DNA of 64,000 nucleotides from Streptomyces sp. NBC_00459 (GTDB lineage Bacteria; Actinomycetota; Actinomycetes; Streptomycetales; Streptomycetaceae), in the NCBI RefSeq assembly GCF_036013955.1, contig NZ_CP107903.1:2170001-2234000 (forward strand), read 5' to 3'. Positions 27,526-37,326 of this stretch are shown here, piece after piece (position 1 is the first letter of the stretch; every line of letters begins with the position of its first letter). Made by a program: the position numbers and the translations under genes. The notes beneath the pieces were generated by a model. That model did not search any database. It saw only the letters and a program-made list of their open reading frames with translations, and was not told the origin of the DNA.

Positions 27526-28797
27526 TCAGTGCGGTGGTGGAGCTGTCGTCGTACCGTCGTCCGGTCCAACAACAGATACGTCCGACCGAAGCGCCGGTAT
27601 CAGTGCGGTGACCGACAGAACGAAGAAGGCGGCGGCCAGCAGCGCCGGCGTGTTGAGTCCCCACGCCGCCGCGACGGCTCCGCCCAGCAGCGCGCCCAGG
27701 GGCGCTCCGGCGACCGCCAGCGTACGAAAGGCCGAGCTGACCCGGCCCAACATCTCGGCGGGGCTGCGGCTCTGCATCAGGGTCGTCGAGTTGACGTTCC
27801 ACACCATCCCCATGGACCCGAACACCGCCATGGCAGCCACCAGTGCGGCCAGGCTGCGCACCGAACCCATGACGACCAGCGCGCCGATCTGCACCATGCC
27901 GGCGAGCAGCACGGCCCGTAGCCGCCCGAGCCTGCCGACGAGTCGGCCGTTCAGCGCGCCGCCGGCGAGGCTGCCGACCGTGTACGCGGTCATCGCCGCC
28001 GCGTACCCCGCGTTGCCCGCGTCCAGCCAGTCGGTGACCAGCAGGACCATGGTGGCGATCAGGGCACCCATGCCCACGTTGCACAGTGCCGTGGCCGCGC
28101 ACAGGCCACGCAGCGGCCCGTCGTGCCACAGGACGCGCAGGCCGGCTGTGATCTCCGCGCGCAGGGTGCTGCCCGCCGGTCTCGGGGCCTGCGCGGACAC
28201 CTCGGGCCGCAGCGAGGCGACCAGGGCCGCCCCGGCCAGGAAGGTGAGGGCATCGGCAGCGAAGGGAACGGCCAGGCCCAGCGCGATGAGCACCGGCACC
28301 ACGGGCCCGCCCAGCAGGCCGCCCGCGATGCGCTGACCGGTCATCAGGCGGGCGTTCGCGCCACCGAGCGCTTCCTTGTCGACCAGGGTCGGCAGCAGGG
28401 CGGTCGAGGCATTGTCGAAGAGGGTCTGAAGGGTCGTCAGCGCGAAGGCGAGCGCGATGAGCAGGCCGATCGAAGCGTGCCCGAGACCGACGGCCACGGC
28501 GAAGCAGGCGACCAGCAGCCCTCGTACCGCGTCCACCGTCCACATGGCGCGCCGCTGGTCGACCCGGTCCGCGACGGCCCCGCCCAGCAGGCCGAAGACG
28601 AGCCAGGGCAGATAGCCACAGGCCGTCACGGAAGCGATGAGCAGGGGCTTGTCGGTGAGAGTCGTGGCGAGCAGGGGCAGCGCGGCCGTGCGCAGCGCGT
28701 CACCGAAGCTGGAGAGTACGGCGGCGCTCCACAACCGTCCGAAACCCCCGCGCCACGCGGGCACACGCGCTCCCGCCAACTCGACCGTCGTCACCAT
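27526..28797 (-). CDS. MFS exporter with DNA-damage-type promoter
   Basis: A 423-residue major facilitator of the EntS/MFS_3 kind with 12 predicted helices. The first segment is FGRLWSAAVLSSFGDALRTA, the loop 2-3 motif is GAVADRVDQRRAMWTVDAVRG, and the second half repeats with GRLVGRLGRLRAVLLAG. Members export siderophores, macrolides or other drugs; the substrate here is unknown. It stands alone between pgi and the RbpA-type gene. Upstream at 28825-28847 is a perfect RecA-NDp/PafBC-type promoter, so expression may follow DNA damage. This links it to efflux of genotoxic compounds; that is inference. Confidence 0.88.
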   Translation of the reverse strand: MVTTVELAGARVPAWRGGFGRLWSAAVLSSFGDALRTAALPLLATTLTDKPLLIASVTACGYLPWLVFGLLGGAVADRVDQRRAMWTVDAVRGLLVACFAVAVGLGHASIGLLIALAFALTTLQTLFDNASTALLPTLVDKEALGGANARLMTGQRIAGGLLGGPVVPVLIALGLAVPFAADALTFLAGAALVASLRPEVSAQAPRPAGSTLRAEITAGLRVLWHDGPLRGLCAATALCNVGMGALIATMVLLVTDWLDAGNAGYAAAMTAYTVGSLAGGALNGRLVGRLGRLRAVLLAGMVQIGALVVMGSVRSLAALVAAMAVFGSMGMVWNVNSTTLMQSRSPAEMLGRVSSAFRTLAVAGAPLGALLGGAVAAAWGLNTPALLAAAFFVLSVTALIPALRSDVSVVGPDDGTTTAPPPH

Positions 28798-28824
28798 TCC
28801 CCCTTGCGGTTCGCCGATTCACAA

Positions 28825-28847
28825 ACCGTAGAGGGCACCACTGACAA
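28825..28847 (-). promoter_or_regulatory. RecA-NDp (PafBC-type) DNA-damage promoter of the MFS gene
   Basis: On the minus strand TTGTCAGTG (28847-28839), eight bases, then TACGGT (28830-28825). This fits the published consensus TTGTCRGTG-N8-TANNNT without mismatch. Transcription would start near 28818, about 20 nt before the MFS start. Confidence 0.8.
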
Positions 28848-28887
28848 TCGGTCGGGGAGCCGGTGCGTGACGCCCCGTCAAACGGCT

Positions 28888-28917
28888 CCGGTCAGGCACC
28901 TCTCGGTACCTGACCGG
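28888..28917 (-). terminator. hairpin terminator of the RbpA-type gene
   Basis: The arms at 28888-28900 and 28905-28917 pair over 13 bp around a 4-nt loop. The single non-Watson-Crick position is G-U only when read on the minus strand, which fits ending the leftward gene whose stop is at 28928. Confidence 0.8.
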
Positions 28918-28927
28918 CCGTCAACTT

Positions 28928-29263
28928 CTAGACCTCGCCCCGCAGTTTGGCGAGCGCCTCGGCGAGGATCGCCTCACCGTCCGCATCGCTGCGCCGTTCC
29001 CGTACATACGCCAGGTGCGTCTTGTACGGCTCGGTTCGCGGCGGGTCCGGTGGGTTGTCCCGGTCCTGTCCGGCCGGAAAGCCGCAGCGCGGGCAGTCCC
29101 AGGTTTCGGGAACCTGCGCGTCGCTGGCGAAGCTGGGCACCGTCTCGTGTCCGTTGGAGCACCAGAAGGAGATGCGCAGCCGTGGCGCGGACTCGCCACG
29201 CTCGGCCTCGCCCATCGGCCCCGCCCCGACCCGGCTTCCTCGGATCGCGTTGCCACTTGCCAC
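28928..29263 (-). CDS. RNA polymerase-binding protein, RbpA family paralogue
   Basis: A 111-residue RbpA-family protein. The N-terminus has AIRGSRVGAG; a central zinc-ribbon-like core has WCSNGHE and WDCPRCGFPAGQ. The C-terminus, PPRTEPYKTHLAYVRERRS followed by LAEALAKLR, corresponds to the basic linker and sigma-interaction domain (THWDMLLERRS in classical RbpA). It therefore should bind RNA polymerase holoenzyme. Compared with housekeeping RbpA it keeps the four Cys and lacks the Met of the DML motif (AYV here), so I read it as a diverged paralogue rather than the main RbpA. The start is GTG 29263. Confidence 0.82.
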   Translation of the reverse strand: MASGNAIRGSRVGAGPMGEAERGESAPRLRISFWCSNGHETVPSFASDAQVPETWDCPRCGFPAGQDRDNPPDPPRTEPYKTHLAYVRERRSDADGEAILAEALAKLRGEV

Positions 29264-29394
29264 GGTCGTAACTCCCTGCGTAATGGTGCCGCGAAGCGAG
29301 TCGACTTTTTCGCTTCGTTGCGAGCGCCTCAGTCTACGTAAGGCCCAACGCGCGTCCAGTGCTCGGAGTTACAGGCCCTGCACCAAGACGCAAG

Positions 29395-29437
29395 CCCCAT
29401 GATAGGCCGCCCCTGGCGGGGCGTACCGAACATGGGG
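29395..29437 (-). terminator. nested hairpin terminator after secG
   Basis: CCCCATG (29395-29401) pairs with CATGGGG (29431-29437), enclosing a second stem CGCCCC (29408-29413) with GGGGCG (29418-29423). It lies about 70 nt past the secG stop in the direction of transcription. Confidence 0.7.
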
Positions 29438-29507
29438 CCTTACGTGCGGAATGTGCGTGCGTAATGTGCTGTCGTACCGGAATTTGACGACCGGTGTCAG
29501 CCGCTGA

Positions 29508-29744
29508 TCAGTTGTTCACCTTCATCAGGATGCCGAGCACCACAATGCACGCGAACCACAGCAGACCGAGCACCACGGTGATGCGGTCGAGGTTGCGCTC
29601 GGCGACCGAGGAGCCGCCGACGGACGACTGCATGCCGCCACCGAACATGTCGGAGAGGCCGCCGCCCTTCCCCTTGTGCATCAGCACGAGCAGCATCAGC
29701 AGCAGGCTGAAGACGATCAGGGCGATCGAGAACCCCAAAACCAC
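29508..29744 (-). CDS. secG: protein translocase subunit SecG
   Basis: A 78-residue SecG with two membrane helices (FSIALIVFSLLLMLLVLM and VVLGLLWFACIVVLGILM) joined by the conserved loop GKGGGLSDMFGGG. It assists SecYE in protein export. It follows tpiA by about 120 nt, an arrangement kept in many bacteria, and has its own terminator. Confidence 0.95.
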   Translation of the reverse strand: MVLGFSIALIVFSLLLMLLVLMHKGKGGGLSDMFGGGMQSSVGGSSVAERNLDRITVVLGLLWFACIVVLGILMKVNN

Positions 29745-29867
29745 GGCTGGACCAACTTCCTCGGATTCTGATGGACGACGGGGCCGGAACTCTCATTCGG
29801 AACGCTCGGCGCACCAAATACTAGTTTCGGCCCCGCCAGGGTACGACGGATCTCCGCTAGCGCATAC

Positions 29868-30644
29868 TCACTGGTCGCGGAACCGAACGATCTTGACGAA
29901 CTCTTCGGCGTCCAGCGAGGCGCCGCCGACCAGTGCGCCGTCGATGTCGGGCTTCGCCATGATCTCGGCGACGTTGCCGGACTTCACCGAGCCGCCGTAC
30001 TGAATGCGTACGGCGTCGGCGACATCCTGGGAGTAGAGCTCGGCGAGCTTCACACGGATCGCCCCGCAGACCTCCTGGGCGTCGTCGGAGCCGCAGACCT
30101 TGCCGGTCCCGATGGCCCAGACGGGCTCGTACGCGATCACGACGGTCTCGGCCTGCTCGGCCGGGAGGTCCTTGAGGCCGCCCTCGACCTGCGCGAGCGT
30201 GTGGGAGACGTGGTTGCCCGCCTCGCGGACCTCCAGCTCCTCGCCGACGCACAGGATCGGCGTGAGGCCGTGCTTGTAGGCGGCCTTCACCTTGGCGTTG
30301 ACGAGCTCGTCGGTCTCGTTGTGGTACTGGCGGCGCTCCGAGTGACCGATCGCGACATAGGTGCACTTGAGCTTGGCCAGCATCGGGCCGGAGATCTCGC
30401 CCGTGTAGGCGCCGGTGTCGTGCGCGGAGATGTCCTGGGCGCCGTACTTGATCTTGAGCTTGTCGCCGTCGACCAGGGTCTGTACGGAGCGCAGGTCGGT
30501 GAAGGGCGGCAGAACCGCGACCTCACAGGCGTCGTAGTCCTTGTCCGCGAGGGCGAAGGCGAGCTTCTGGACGTGGGCGATGGCCTCGAGGTGGTTGAGG
30601 TTCATCTTCCAGTTGCCCGCCATCAGCGGCGTGCGAGTGGTCAT
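29868..30644 (-). CDS. tpiA: triosephosphate isomerase
   Basis: A 258-residue TIM barrel interconverting glyceraldehyde 3-phosphate and dihydroxyacetone phosphate. The catalytic residues are Lys in GNWKMN, His in AIGHSERR and Glu in [11 protein letters not shown]; the phosphate loop is YGGSVKSGN. It starts 8 nt after pgk, in one operon. Confidence 0.96.
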   Translation of the reverse strand: MTTRTPLMAGNWKMNLNHLEAIAHVQKLAFALADKDYDACEVAVLPPFTDLRSVQTLVDGDKLKIKYGAQDISAHDTGAYTGEISGPMLAKLKCTYVAIGHSERRQYHNETDELVNAKVKAAYKHGLTPILCVGEELEVREAGNHVSHTLAQVEGGLKDLPAEQAETVVIAYEPVWAIGTGKVCGSDDAQEVCGAIRVKLAELYSQDVADAVRIQYGGSVKSGNVAEIMAKPDIDGALVGGASLDAEEFVKIVRFRDQ

Positions 30645-30652
30645 GTGCGGGG

Positions 30653-31864
30653 TCAGCCTTCCAGTGCGGCGAGGCCGGGGAGCGTCTTGCCCTCGAGGTA
30701 TTCGAGGGAGGCGCCGCCGCCGGTCGAGATGTGGCCGAATGCGTTCTCGTCGAAGCCCAGGATGCGCACGGCCGCGGCGGAGTCTCCGCCACCGACGACC
30801 GTGAAGGCCGGGGAGTCGAGGAGAGCCTGGGCGACCGCCTTGGTGCCCTCGGCGTAGTCGGGGTGTTCGAAGACGCCCATGGGACCGTTCCAGAAGACGG
30901 TGGCGGCGTCGGCGAGCTTCGAGGCGTACAGCGTGCTGGACTCCGGACCGATGTCCAGGCCCATCTGGTCGGCGGGCATCGCGTCCGCGGCGACGGTGGT
31001 GGGGTTCGCGGGAGCCTTGGTCTTCAGGTCCGGGAACGCGGAGCCGACCAGCACGTCGACCGGGAGGATCAGCTCGACGCCGTTCTTCTCCGCGCGCTCG
31101 ATGTACTCGTTGACGGCCGGGAGCTGGTCCTCCTGGACGAGCGAGGCACCGATCTCGTACCCCTTGGCCTTGAGGAAGGTGAACACCATGCCGCCGCCGA
31201 TGAGGATGCGGTCGGCCTTGCCGAGCAGCTGGTCGATGACGGCGAGCTTGTCGGAGACCTTGGCGCCGCCCAGCACGACGACGTACGGCCGCTTGACGTC
31301 CTCGGTGAGCTTCTTGAGGACAGCGACCTCGGTGGCGATGAGGTAGCCGGCGTAGTGCGGCAGACGGGCCGGCAGGTCGAGGACCGAGGCGTGTCCGCGG
31401 TGCACGGCGCCGAAGCCGTCGCCCACGTAGACATCGGCGAGGGCGGCCAGCTGATCGGCGAACTCGCCGCGCTCGGTGTCGTCCTTCGACGTCTCGCCGG
31501 CGTTGAAACGCAGGTTCTCGAGGACCGCCACCTGGCCGGGCTGAAGGCCGTTCACGGCGTCGTGGGCGGCGGGGCCGACGGTGTCCTGGGCGAAGGCCAC
31601 GGGGGCGTCCAGGAGCTCACCGAGGCGCTCGGCGGCGGGCAGCAGGGAGAAGACAGGGTCCGGGGCGCCCTTGGGGCGGCCCAGGTGGGAGGCGACGAGG
31701 ACCTTGGCGCCGGCGTCCGCGAGGGCCTTGACGGTGGGCAGGACGGCCCGGATGCGGCCGTCGTCGGTGATGACTCCGTCGGCCAGCGGCACGTTCAGGT
31801 CGGCGCGGACGAAGACCCGCTTGCCGTCGACTCCTTCAGCGAGGAGTTCGTCGATCGTCTTCAT
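30653..31864 (-). CDS. pgk: phosphoglycerate kinase
   Basis: A 403-residue enzyme making ATP from 1,3-bisphosphoglycerate. It has [38 protein letters not shown] and [12 protein letters not shown], all in order. AGGAG lies 7 nt before ATG 31864. A strong hairpin separates it from gap, so it probably has its own promoter in the gap 31865-31923. Confidence 0.96.
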   Translation of the reverse strand: MKTIDELLAEGVDGKRVFVRADLNVPLADGVITDDGRIRAVLPTVKALADAGAKVLVASHLGRPKGAPDPVFSLLPAAERLGELLDAPVAFAQDTVGPAAHDAVNGLQPGQVAVLENLRFNAGETSKDDTERGEFADQLAALADVYVGDGFGAVHRGHASVLDLPARLPHYAGYLIATEVAVLKKLTEDVKRPYVVVLGGAKVSDKLAVIDQLLGKADRILIGGGMVFTFLKAKGYEIGASLVQEDQLPAVNEYIERAEKNGVELILPVDVLVGSAFPDLKTKAPANPTTVAADAMPADQMGLDIGPESSTLYASKLADAATVFWNGPMGVFEHPDYAEGTKAVAQALLDSPAFTVVGGGDSAAAVRILGFDENAFGHISTGGGASLEYLEGKTLPGLAALEG

Positions 31865-31923
31865 GAAGGGACTCCTAGGGAGGGCTCTTTTGTCCGGGAG
31901 GGGCCGGATCGATCAGTACGTGC

Positions 31924-31967
31924 CACAGGGCTCGGGCAACGCTGCGCTGCGTTGCCCGAGCCCTGTG
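31924..31967. terminator. 19-bp hairpin terminator after gap
   Basis: CACAGGGCTCGGGCAACGC at 31924-31942 pairs perfectly with 31949-31967 around TGCGCT. It lies 27 nt past the gap stop and before pgk, so gap is expected to end here, with some read-through possible. Confidence 0.88.
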
Positions 31968-31994
31968 CTCACATCGAAGTGCCTGCCCTGAGAC

Positions 31995-33014
<1,020 letters not shown>

Positions 33015-33021
33015 TTAGGTA

Positions 33022-33041
33022 CGCCGGCTTTCGTGCCGGCG
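33022..33041 (-). promoter_or_regulatory. leader hairpin upstream of gap
   Basis: CGCCGGC (33022-33028) pairs with GCCGGCG (33035-33041) around TTTCGT, about 10 nt upstream of the gap ribosome site. It could stabilise the mRNA 5' end or act as an operator half; there is nothing further to decide. Confidence 0.4.
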
Positions 33042-33124
33042 AGTTGTATGGGATGTCCCCGACCGCCTACGACCCTACCTCTCCGAGGCCCGGGTGGTGA
33101 CATCGAGATGCCCCATACACGGCA

Positions 33125-33162
33125 GGGCGGTCCGTACCCGCCAGTAGGGGTACGGACCGCCC
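33125..33162. terminator. 15-bp hairpin terminator after the M14 peptidase
   Basis: GGGCGGTCCGTACCC at 33125-33139 pairs perfectly with 33148-33162 around an 8-nt loop. It lies 61 nt past the stop of the leftward carboxypeptidase gene. Confidence 0.85.
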
Positions 33163-33223
33163 AGGTTTCACACCGCGATCACCCGATCGAAATCGGCACG
33201 ATCACCCGATGAACGGGTGTTGA

Positions 33224-36175
33224 TCAGCCCTTCAGCGCGGCCAGGGCCTTGCCGAGGAGGGCCTTCCGGTCGGCCGCCGTGGCGACGTGCTCCAGGCCGA
33301 AGCCCAGCAGCACGGTGTCATCGGTGGTGACCGCTCCGTACGTCTTGAACAGTTCGCCCGACAGACCCCAGTCCTTGATGACGGCGGGGCTGCCCGCAGG
33401 CGGTCCGGGGGTGCTCCAGGCGCCCAGGGACGTCTCGAAGCCCTCGACCGCGCCCGCCGTGCCGCCGATCACGACGGTGGCGTTGTCGGCGAGGACGCCG
33501 CGGCCTCCGGAGCCGGGGTCGGTGATGTAGCTGAGCGAGATCTCCACCTTCTTGCCCGCGTAGGCCGAGAGGTCGAAGTCGACCTCCTGCCAGCCCGCGG
33601 AGGTCCCGGTGAAGCTGTTCCAGGAGCCGCTGGTCCCGGTGGGCGTGCAGGCGCCCGAGCCGAGGGTCAGATAGCGGGAGAGAGCGGGATGGCCCTGGAT
33701 GAAGAAGCCGGCCTCGCACTCGGTGGGCACGGTGGTACTGGTGGCGCCGCCCTTCTCCGGGAGCGTGGTCCAGTCGTCGGCCCCGGCCGTGTGGGCTTCG
33801 AGTACGGCGTGGTCGTAGCCCTCCTCCGTGTCCCACAGGAGCTGAGTACGGAAGGTGGGCGCGTCGGCCGCGCTCACCCCGGTGAGGTCGATGGTGCGGG
33901 CGAGACGGTTCCAGGCGTAGTCGGTGTGCGTGACGGCCGCCATGGAGGAGCCCGCGTACGGTCCGTACGGGTTGACGGTTCCGGGATATCCGCCCGCGCC
34001 CGCGCTGGCGAACTGCGGGTACGTCGCCACGGGCAGGCTGTCCGAGGTGGCGCTGAAGGACCCGGCCGCGTTCAGCGGGTTGCCCGGCGCGGCGCCCAGA
34101 GCGCCGGTGAAGCCGGTGAGCTTCCCGGTGCCGTTGAAGGCGGTGACGGACGGCAGGGTCGTACGGGAGTAGGCGCCCAGGTAGTACTGGCTGAAGTCGT
34201 TCGACAGGGTGCCCCCGCCGAGGTCGACGGAGCCGCCCGCGGTCTCGCCGGCCTCGACCAGCTTGCCGCCCTCGTTGAGGTAGGCGCGCAGCTGGAGCTG
34301 GGTGGCGTTGCCCGGCCGTACGGCGCCCGTGTAGTGGACGACCGTCTTGAAGTGGCCGAGCACGCCGAGCGCGTCGGGTGCGCCCAGGGCGGCGACGTCC
34401 CAGACGAGCGGCTTCCTGCCGTTGGCCTTCAGCGCGTCGACGTAGACCTGCGTCTGTGTGGCGGTCGCGCCCTCCTCGGCGACGACGAGCGTGTCGGCGC
34501 GCGGCCGTTCGGCGACCGTGTACGTGAAGTGCGTGCTGCTGGTGCGCTTCTTGTCCTTGGTCCTGCCGGTGAACCAGACCTCGACCTTGTCGCCCGGGTC
34601 GCCGTCGGTGACCTTGGCGCGGTACTCGTCGAAGTACAGGTTGTCGTCACCGCCGAAGGTCTCGCCGCCCTTCCATGCCTTGAGTGCCGTGCTCTTCGTA
34701 CGGCCGCCGTCGACACGGTAGTTGAGCCGCTTGTCGCCCACGGACCTGCGTGCGACGACCGAGACCTCCTGGTCGGCGCCGCGCGAGTACGAGGTGGTGA
34801 AGGGTGCCGGGGTGAAGTCCGGGGCGTCGATGCCGACCGAGGACTTCGGCTGGTCGGGCCTGCCCGCGGACTCGGCGACCGACAGGGCGAACGGGATGTT
34901 CTTGGCGAACTCCTCCTGGATCAGCTTCTCGTCGTCCGGGAAGGTGAAGACCGAGGCGCAGTCGGCCGCGTTCCAGGCGTCGTCCGGATAGAGGTTCGAC
35001 ACGGTCTGGCAGGTCGACATCTCCGGGGTGAACATCGCCGTGCCGTTGACGTTGGCCGCGTGGCCGTCCGCCTCGCCGTTGGTCGTGTACAGCTCGGAGG
35101 AGAGCTGGGGGTGGTAGCCGGGGATCGCGGAGTTCTCCGGGGTCCCGGCCAGCGACTTGTAGAGGACGTCGTCGGGGCTCGGCGAGGCCACCTGCCAGCC
35201 GACCCCGTAGAGGAGGAGCTCGGCGGCGGAGTGGTAGTTGATGCCGTACTCGAAGCCGATGCGCCGCTCGAAGGCGTCCAGGGCCTTGGTCTCGGGCTCC
35301 GAGCCCGGGCCCGCGCCGCGGTAGGTCTCGCTGGTGGGGAACGGGGACGAACCCTCGTTGTCGTAGCCCCACTTGTAGGCGAAGTTGCGGTTGAGGTCGA
35401 CACCGTCGCCGATGGTGGTGGCGCCGTCGCCGTTGATGTCCCGCATGTTCTTGCGCCACTGGCGTTCGCCGTCGGCCCGGTGGGTGAAGTCGTAGCCGTC
35501 GGGGTTCGCGGACAGGACGAACCACAGTTCGGTCGAGTCGACGATCTTCTTGATGCGCTTGTCCTTGGAGTAGCTGTCCAAGTAGTGGTGCATCAGACGC
35601 CGGGTCATCTCCGGCGTGATCCATTCACGCGCGTGCTGATTGGACATGTACAGGACGGACGGCTTGGCGCCGTCCTTGGTCTTCTTCGCGCCCTTGGTCA
35701 GTTTGAGCGCGAGGATGTCCTGCCCCTGCAGGGTCTTGCCGATGGAGACGACCTTGGTCAGGGCCGGGTTCTCCTGTGCGGTCCGGAGGATCTCCTCCTG
35801 GAGGTTGCCGGCTCCGCTGTACGGCCGGAACACACCGTCGCCGGCGGCGGCCACGCGCGCGCGTGCCTTCGCCGTGAGCGTGTGCTCCTTGAGGTCGACA
35901 CCCTTGTCCTCCAGCTGGTCGGCCTGTTTGTCGGTGAGGTAGACCTCGACCGTGGCCGTGCCCTTCTCCGGTGCCTGCTCCCCGAGCTCGTGGCCGTCCT
36001 GGCCGGCCGCGAGGAGCAGGGGTATCTGCGCCTTCGTGACCTCGGCGCGGAAGACCTTGACCTCGTCGGCTCCGGGCGTACCGGCGTCCTCCGCGGCCAC
36101 GGCGACGGGCACGATTCCCGCGCCGCCCATCAGGAGTGCGCCGGTGGCGAGGATCGTTCTCGCTCTGCGTCTCAT
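33224..36175 (-). CDS. secreted M14 zinc carboxypeptidase, 983 aa
   Basis: A large exported metallo-carboxypeptidase. A signal peptide covers about residues 1-28 (AVAA-EDAG). A propeptide region runs to about 115 and the M14 domain from about 118 to 425. Zinc ligands are His181 and Glu184 (NQHAREWITPE) and His315 (GINYHSAAELLLYG); the general base is Glu385 (MFTPEMSTCQ); N262-R263 (LNRNFAYKW) matches the substrate-binding Asn-Arg. The remaining 550 residues are beta-rich: a region near 520-570 with Arg/Lys-rich loops, and C-terminal modules of immune-inhibitor-A/carbohydrate-binding type. It would trim peptides outside the cell. Transcribed alone. Confidence 0.9.
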   Translation of the reverse strand: MRRRARTILATGALLMGGAGIVPVAVAAEDAGTPGADEVKVFRAEVTKAQIPLLLAAGQDGHELGEQAPEKGTATVEVYLTDKQADQLEDKGVDLKEHTLTAKARARVAAAGDGVFRPYSGAGNLQEEILRTAQENPALTKVVSIGKTLQGQDILALKLTKGAKKTKDGAKPSVLYMSNQHAREWITPEMTRRLMHHYLDSYSKDKRIKKIVDSTELWFVLSANPDGYDFTHRADGERQWRKNMRDINGDGATTIGDGVDLNRNFAYKWGYDNEGSSPFPTSETYRGAGPGSEPETKALDAFERRIGFEYGINYHSAAELLLYGVGWQVASPSPDDVLYKSLAGTPENSAIPGYHPQLSSELYTTNGEADGHAANVNGTAMFTPEMSTCQTVSNLYPDDAWNAADCASVFTFPDDEKLIQEEFAKNIPFALSVAESAGRPDQPKSSVGIDAPDFTPAPFTTSYSRGADQEVSVVARRSVGDKRLNYRVDGGRTKSTALKAWKGGETFGGDDNLYFDEYRAKVTDGDPGDKVEVWFTGRTKDKKRTSSTHFTYTVAERPRADTLVVAEEGATATQTQVYVDALKANGRKPLVWDVAALGAPDALGVLGHFKTVVHYTGAVRPGNATQLQLRAYLNEGGKLVEAGETAGGSVDLGGGTLSNDFSQYYLGAYSRTTLPSVTAFNGTGKLTGFTGALGAAPGNPLNAAGSFSATSDSLPVATYPQFASAGAGGYPGTVNPYGPYAGSSMAAVTHTDYAWNRLARTIDLTGVSAADAPTFRTQLLWDTEEGYDHAVLEAHTAGADDWTTLPEKGGATSTTVPTECEAGFFIQGHPALSRYLTLGSGACTPTGTSGSWNSFTGTSAGWQEVDFDLSAYAGKKVEISLSYITDPGSGGRGVLADNATVVIGGTAGAVEGFETSLGAWSTPGPPAGSPAVIKDWGLSGELFKTYGAVTTDDTVLLGFGLEHVATAADRKALLGKALAALKG

Positions 36176-36270
36176 GTACCCCCCTAGCGACGGTCCGCCG
36201 CAGTGGCGGACCAGATGCCAGGCTCATGACAGTTCATGATCCAGTCAAGGGGGCACCAACAACTGACAAA

Positions 36271-36309
36271 CGCCGATACCGGCACCCGAAGCGGGTACCG
36301 GCACCGGCG
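36271..36309 (-). terminator. 18-bp hairpin terminator after whiA
   Basis: The arms at 36271-36288 and 36292-36309 surround a 3-nt loop. Three positions that mismatch on the + strand become G-U pairs in RNA from the minus strand, giving 18 continuous pairs only in that direction. This fits ending the whiA operon. Confidence 0.85.
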
Positions 36310-36342
36310 TGTTGAGGCTCCGTCAGCCTGCCGCGAGCTCCG

Positions 36343-37326
36343 TCAGCCCGCGTCGGCCATCTCCTCGGTGAGGTTGGACTCCGTCCCCGGGATGCCGAGG
36401 TCCTGGGCCCGCTTGTCCGCCATGGCGAGCAGCCGGCGGATCCGGCCCGCGACGGCGTCCTTGGTCAGCGGCGGGTCGGCGAGGGCGCCCAGTTCCTCCA
36501 GGGAGGCCTGCTTGTGGTCCATGCGCAGCCGGCCGGCCGCCGCGAGGTGCTCGGGGACCTCGTCGGCGAGGATCTCCAGCGCGCGCTGGACCCGGGCGCC
36601 GGCGGCGACCGCCGCTCGCGCGGAACGGCGCAGGTTGGCGTCGTCGAAGTTGGCGAGACGGTTCGCGGTGGCGCGGACCTCGCGGCGCATCCGCCGCTCC
36701 TCCCAGGCCAGCACGGACTCGTGTGCGCCGAGCCGGGTGAGGAGGGCGCCGATCGCGTCCCCGTCCCGGACGACGACCCGGTCGACGCCCCGCACCTCGC
36801 GGGCCTTGGCCGCGATCGAGAGGCGGCGGGCGGCACCGACGAGGGCCAGCGCGGCCTCGGGGCCCGGGCAGGTCACCTCCAGGGACGAGGAACGTCCCGG
36901 CTCGGTGAGCGAGCCGTGGGCCAGGAAGGCGCCTCTCCAGGCCGCCTCCGCATCGCAGGTGGCCCCGGAGACCACCTGCGGGGGCAGGCCTCTGATCGGG
37001 CGCCCACGGCCGTCCACGAGCCCTGTCTGGCGGGCCAGCTGATCGCCGCCCGCGACCACCCGGACCACGTAACGGGAGCCGCGGCGAAGTCCGCCGGGCG
37101 CCATCACGATCAGTTCGGAACTGTGGCCGAAAATCTCCAGAATGTCCCGCTTGAGCCGACGAGCCGCCATCGCGGTGTCCAGCTCCGCCTCGATCACGAT
37201 GCGCCCGCTCACCAGGTGGAGGCCGCCGGCGAACCGCAGAATGGCAGAGACCTCCGCCTTCCTGCAGCAGGTACGGGTGACGGGGAGCCGGGAAATCTCG
37301 TCCTTCACCGCTGCCGTCATCGCCAT
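36343..37326 (-). CDS. whiA: sporulation regulator WhiA
   Basis: A 327-residue WhiA: a LAGLIDADG-like N-terminal domain ([19 protein letters not shown], and [16 protein letters not shown]) and a C-terminal helix-turn-helix ([19 protein letters not shown]). With WhiB it directs the switch from aerial growth to sporulation septation in Streptomyces. ATG 37326 or 37320 is the start; the second gives a clean ATGA overlap with the yvcK-like gene. It is the last gene of the uvrC-rapZ-yvcK-whiA operon. Confidence 0.96.
   Translation of the reverse strand: MAMTAAVKDEISRLPVTRTCCRKAEVSAILRFAGGLHLVSGRIVIEAELDTAMAARRLKRDILEIFGHSSELIVMAPGGLRRGSRYVVRVVAGGDQLARQTGLVDGRGRPIRGLPPQVVSGATCDAEAAWRGAFLAHGSLTEPGRSSSLEVTCPGPEAALALVGAARRLSIAAKAREVRGVDRVVVRDGDAIGALLTRLGAHESVLAWEERRMRREVRATANRLANFDDANLRRSARAAVAAGARVQRALEILADEVPEHLAAAGRLRMDHKQASLEELGALADPPLTKDAVAGRIRRLLAMADKRAQDLGIPGTESNLTEEMADAG

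Noticed and set aside
33287..36187. 966-aa reading frame on the + strand
   Set aside because: It is the mirror frame of the secreted carboxypeptidase, which has a signal peptide and a full catalytic site. Long antisense frames are expected at this GC content.
36176..36270. TTGTCAGTT upstream of the carboxypeptidase gene as a damage promoter
   Set aside because: No TANNNT at 8 nt and the last base of the element differs.
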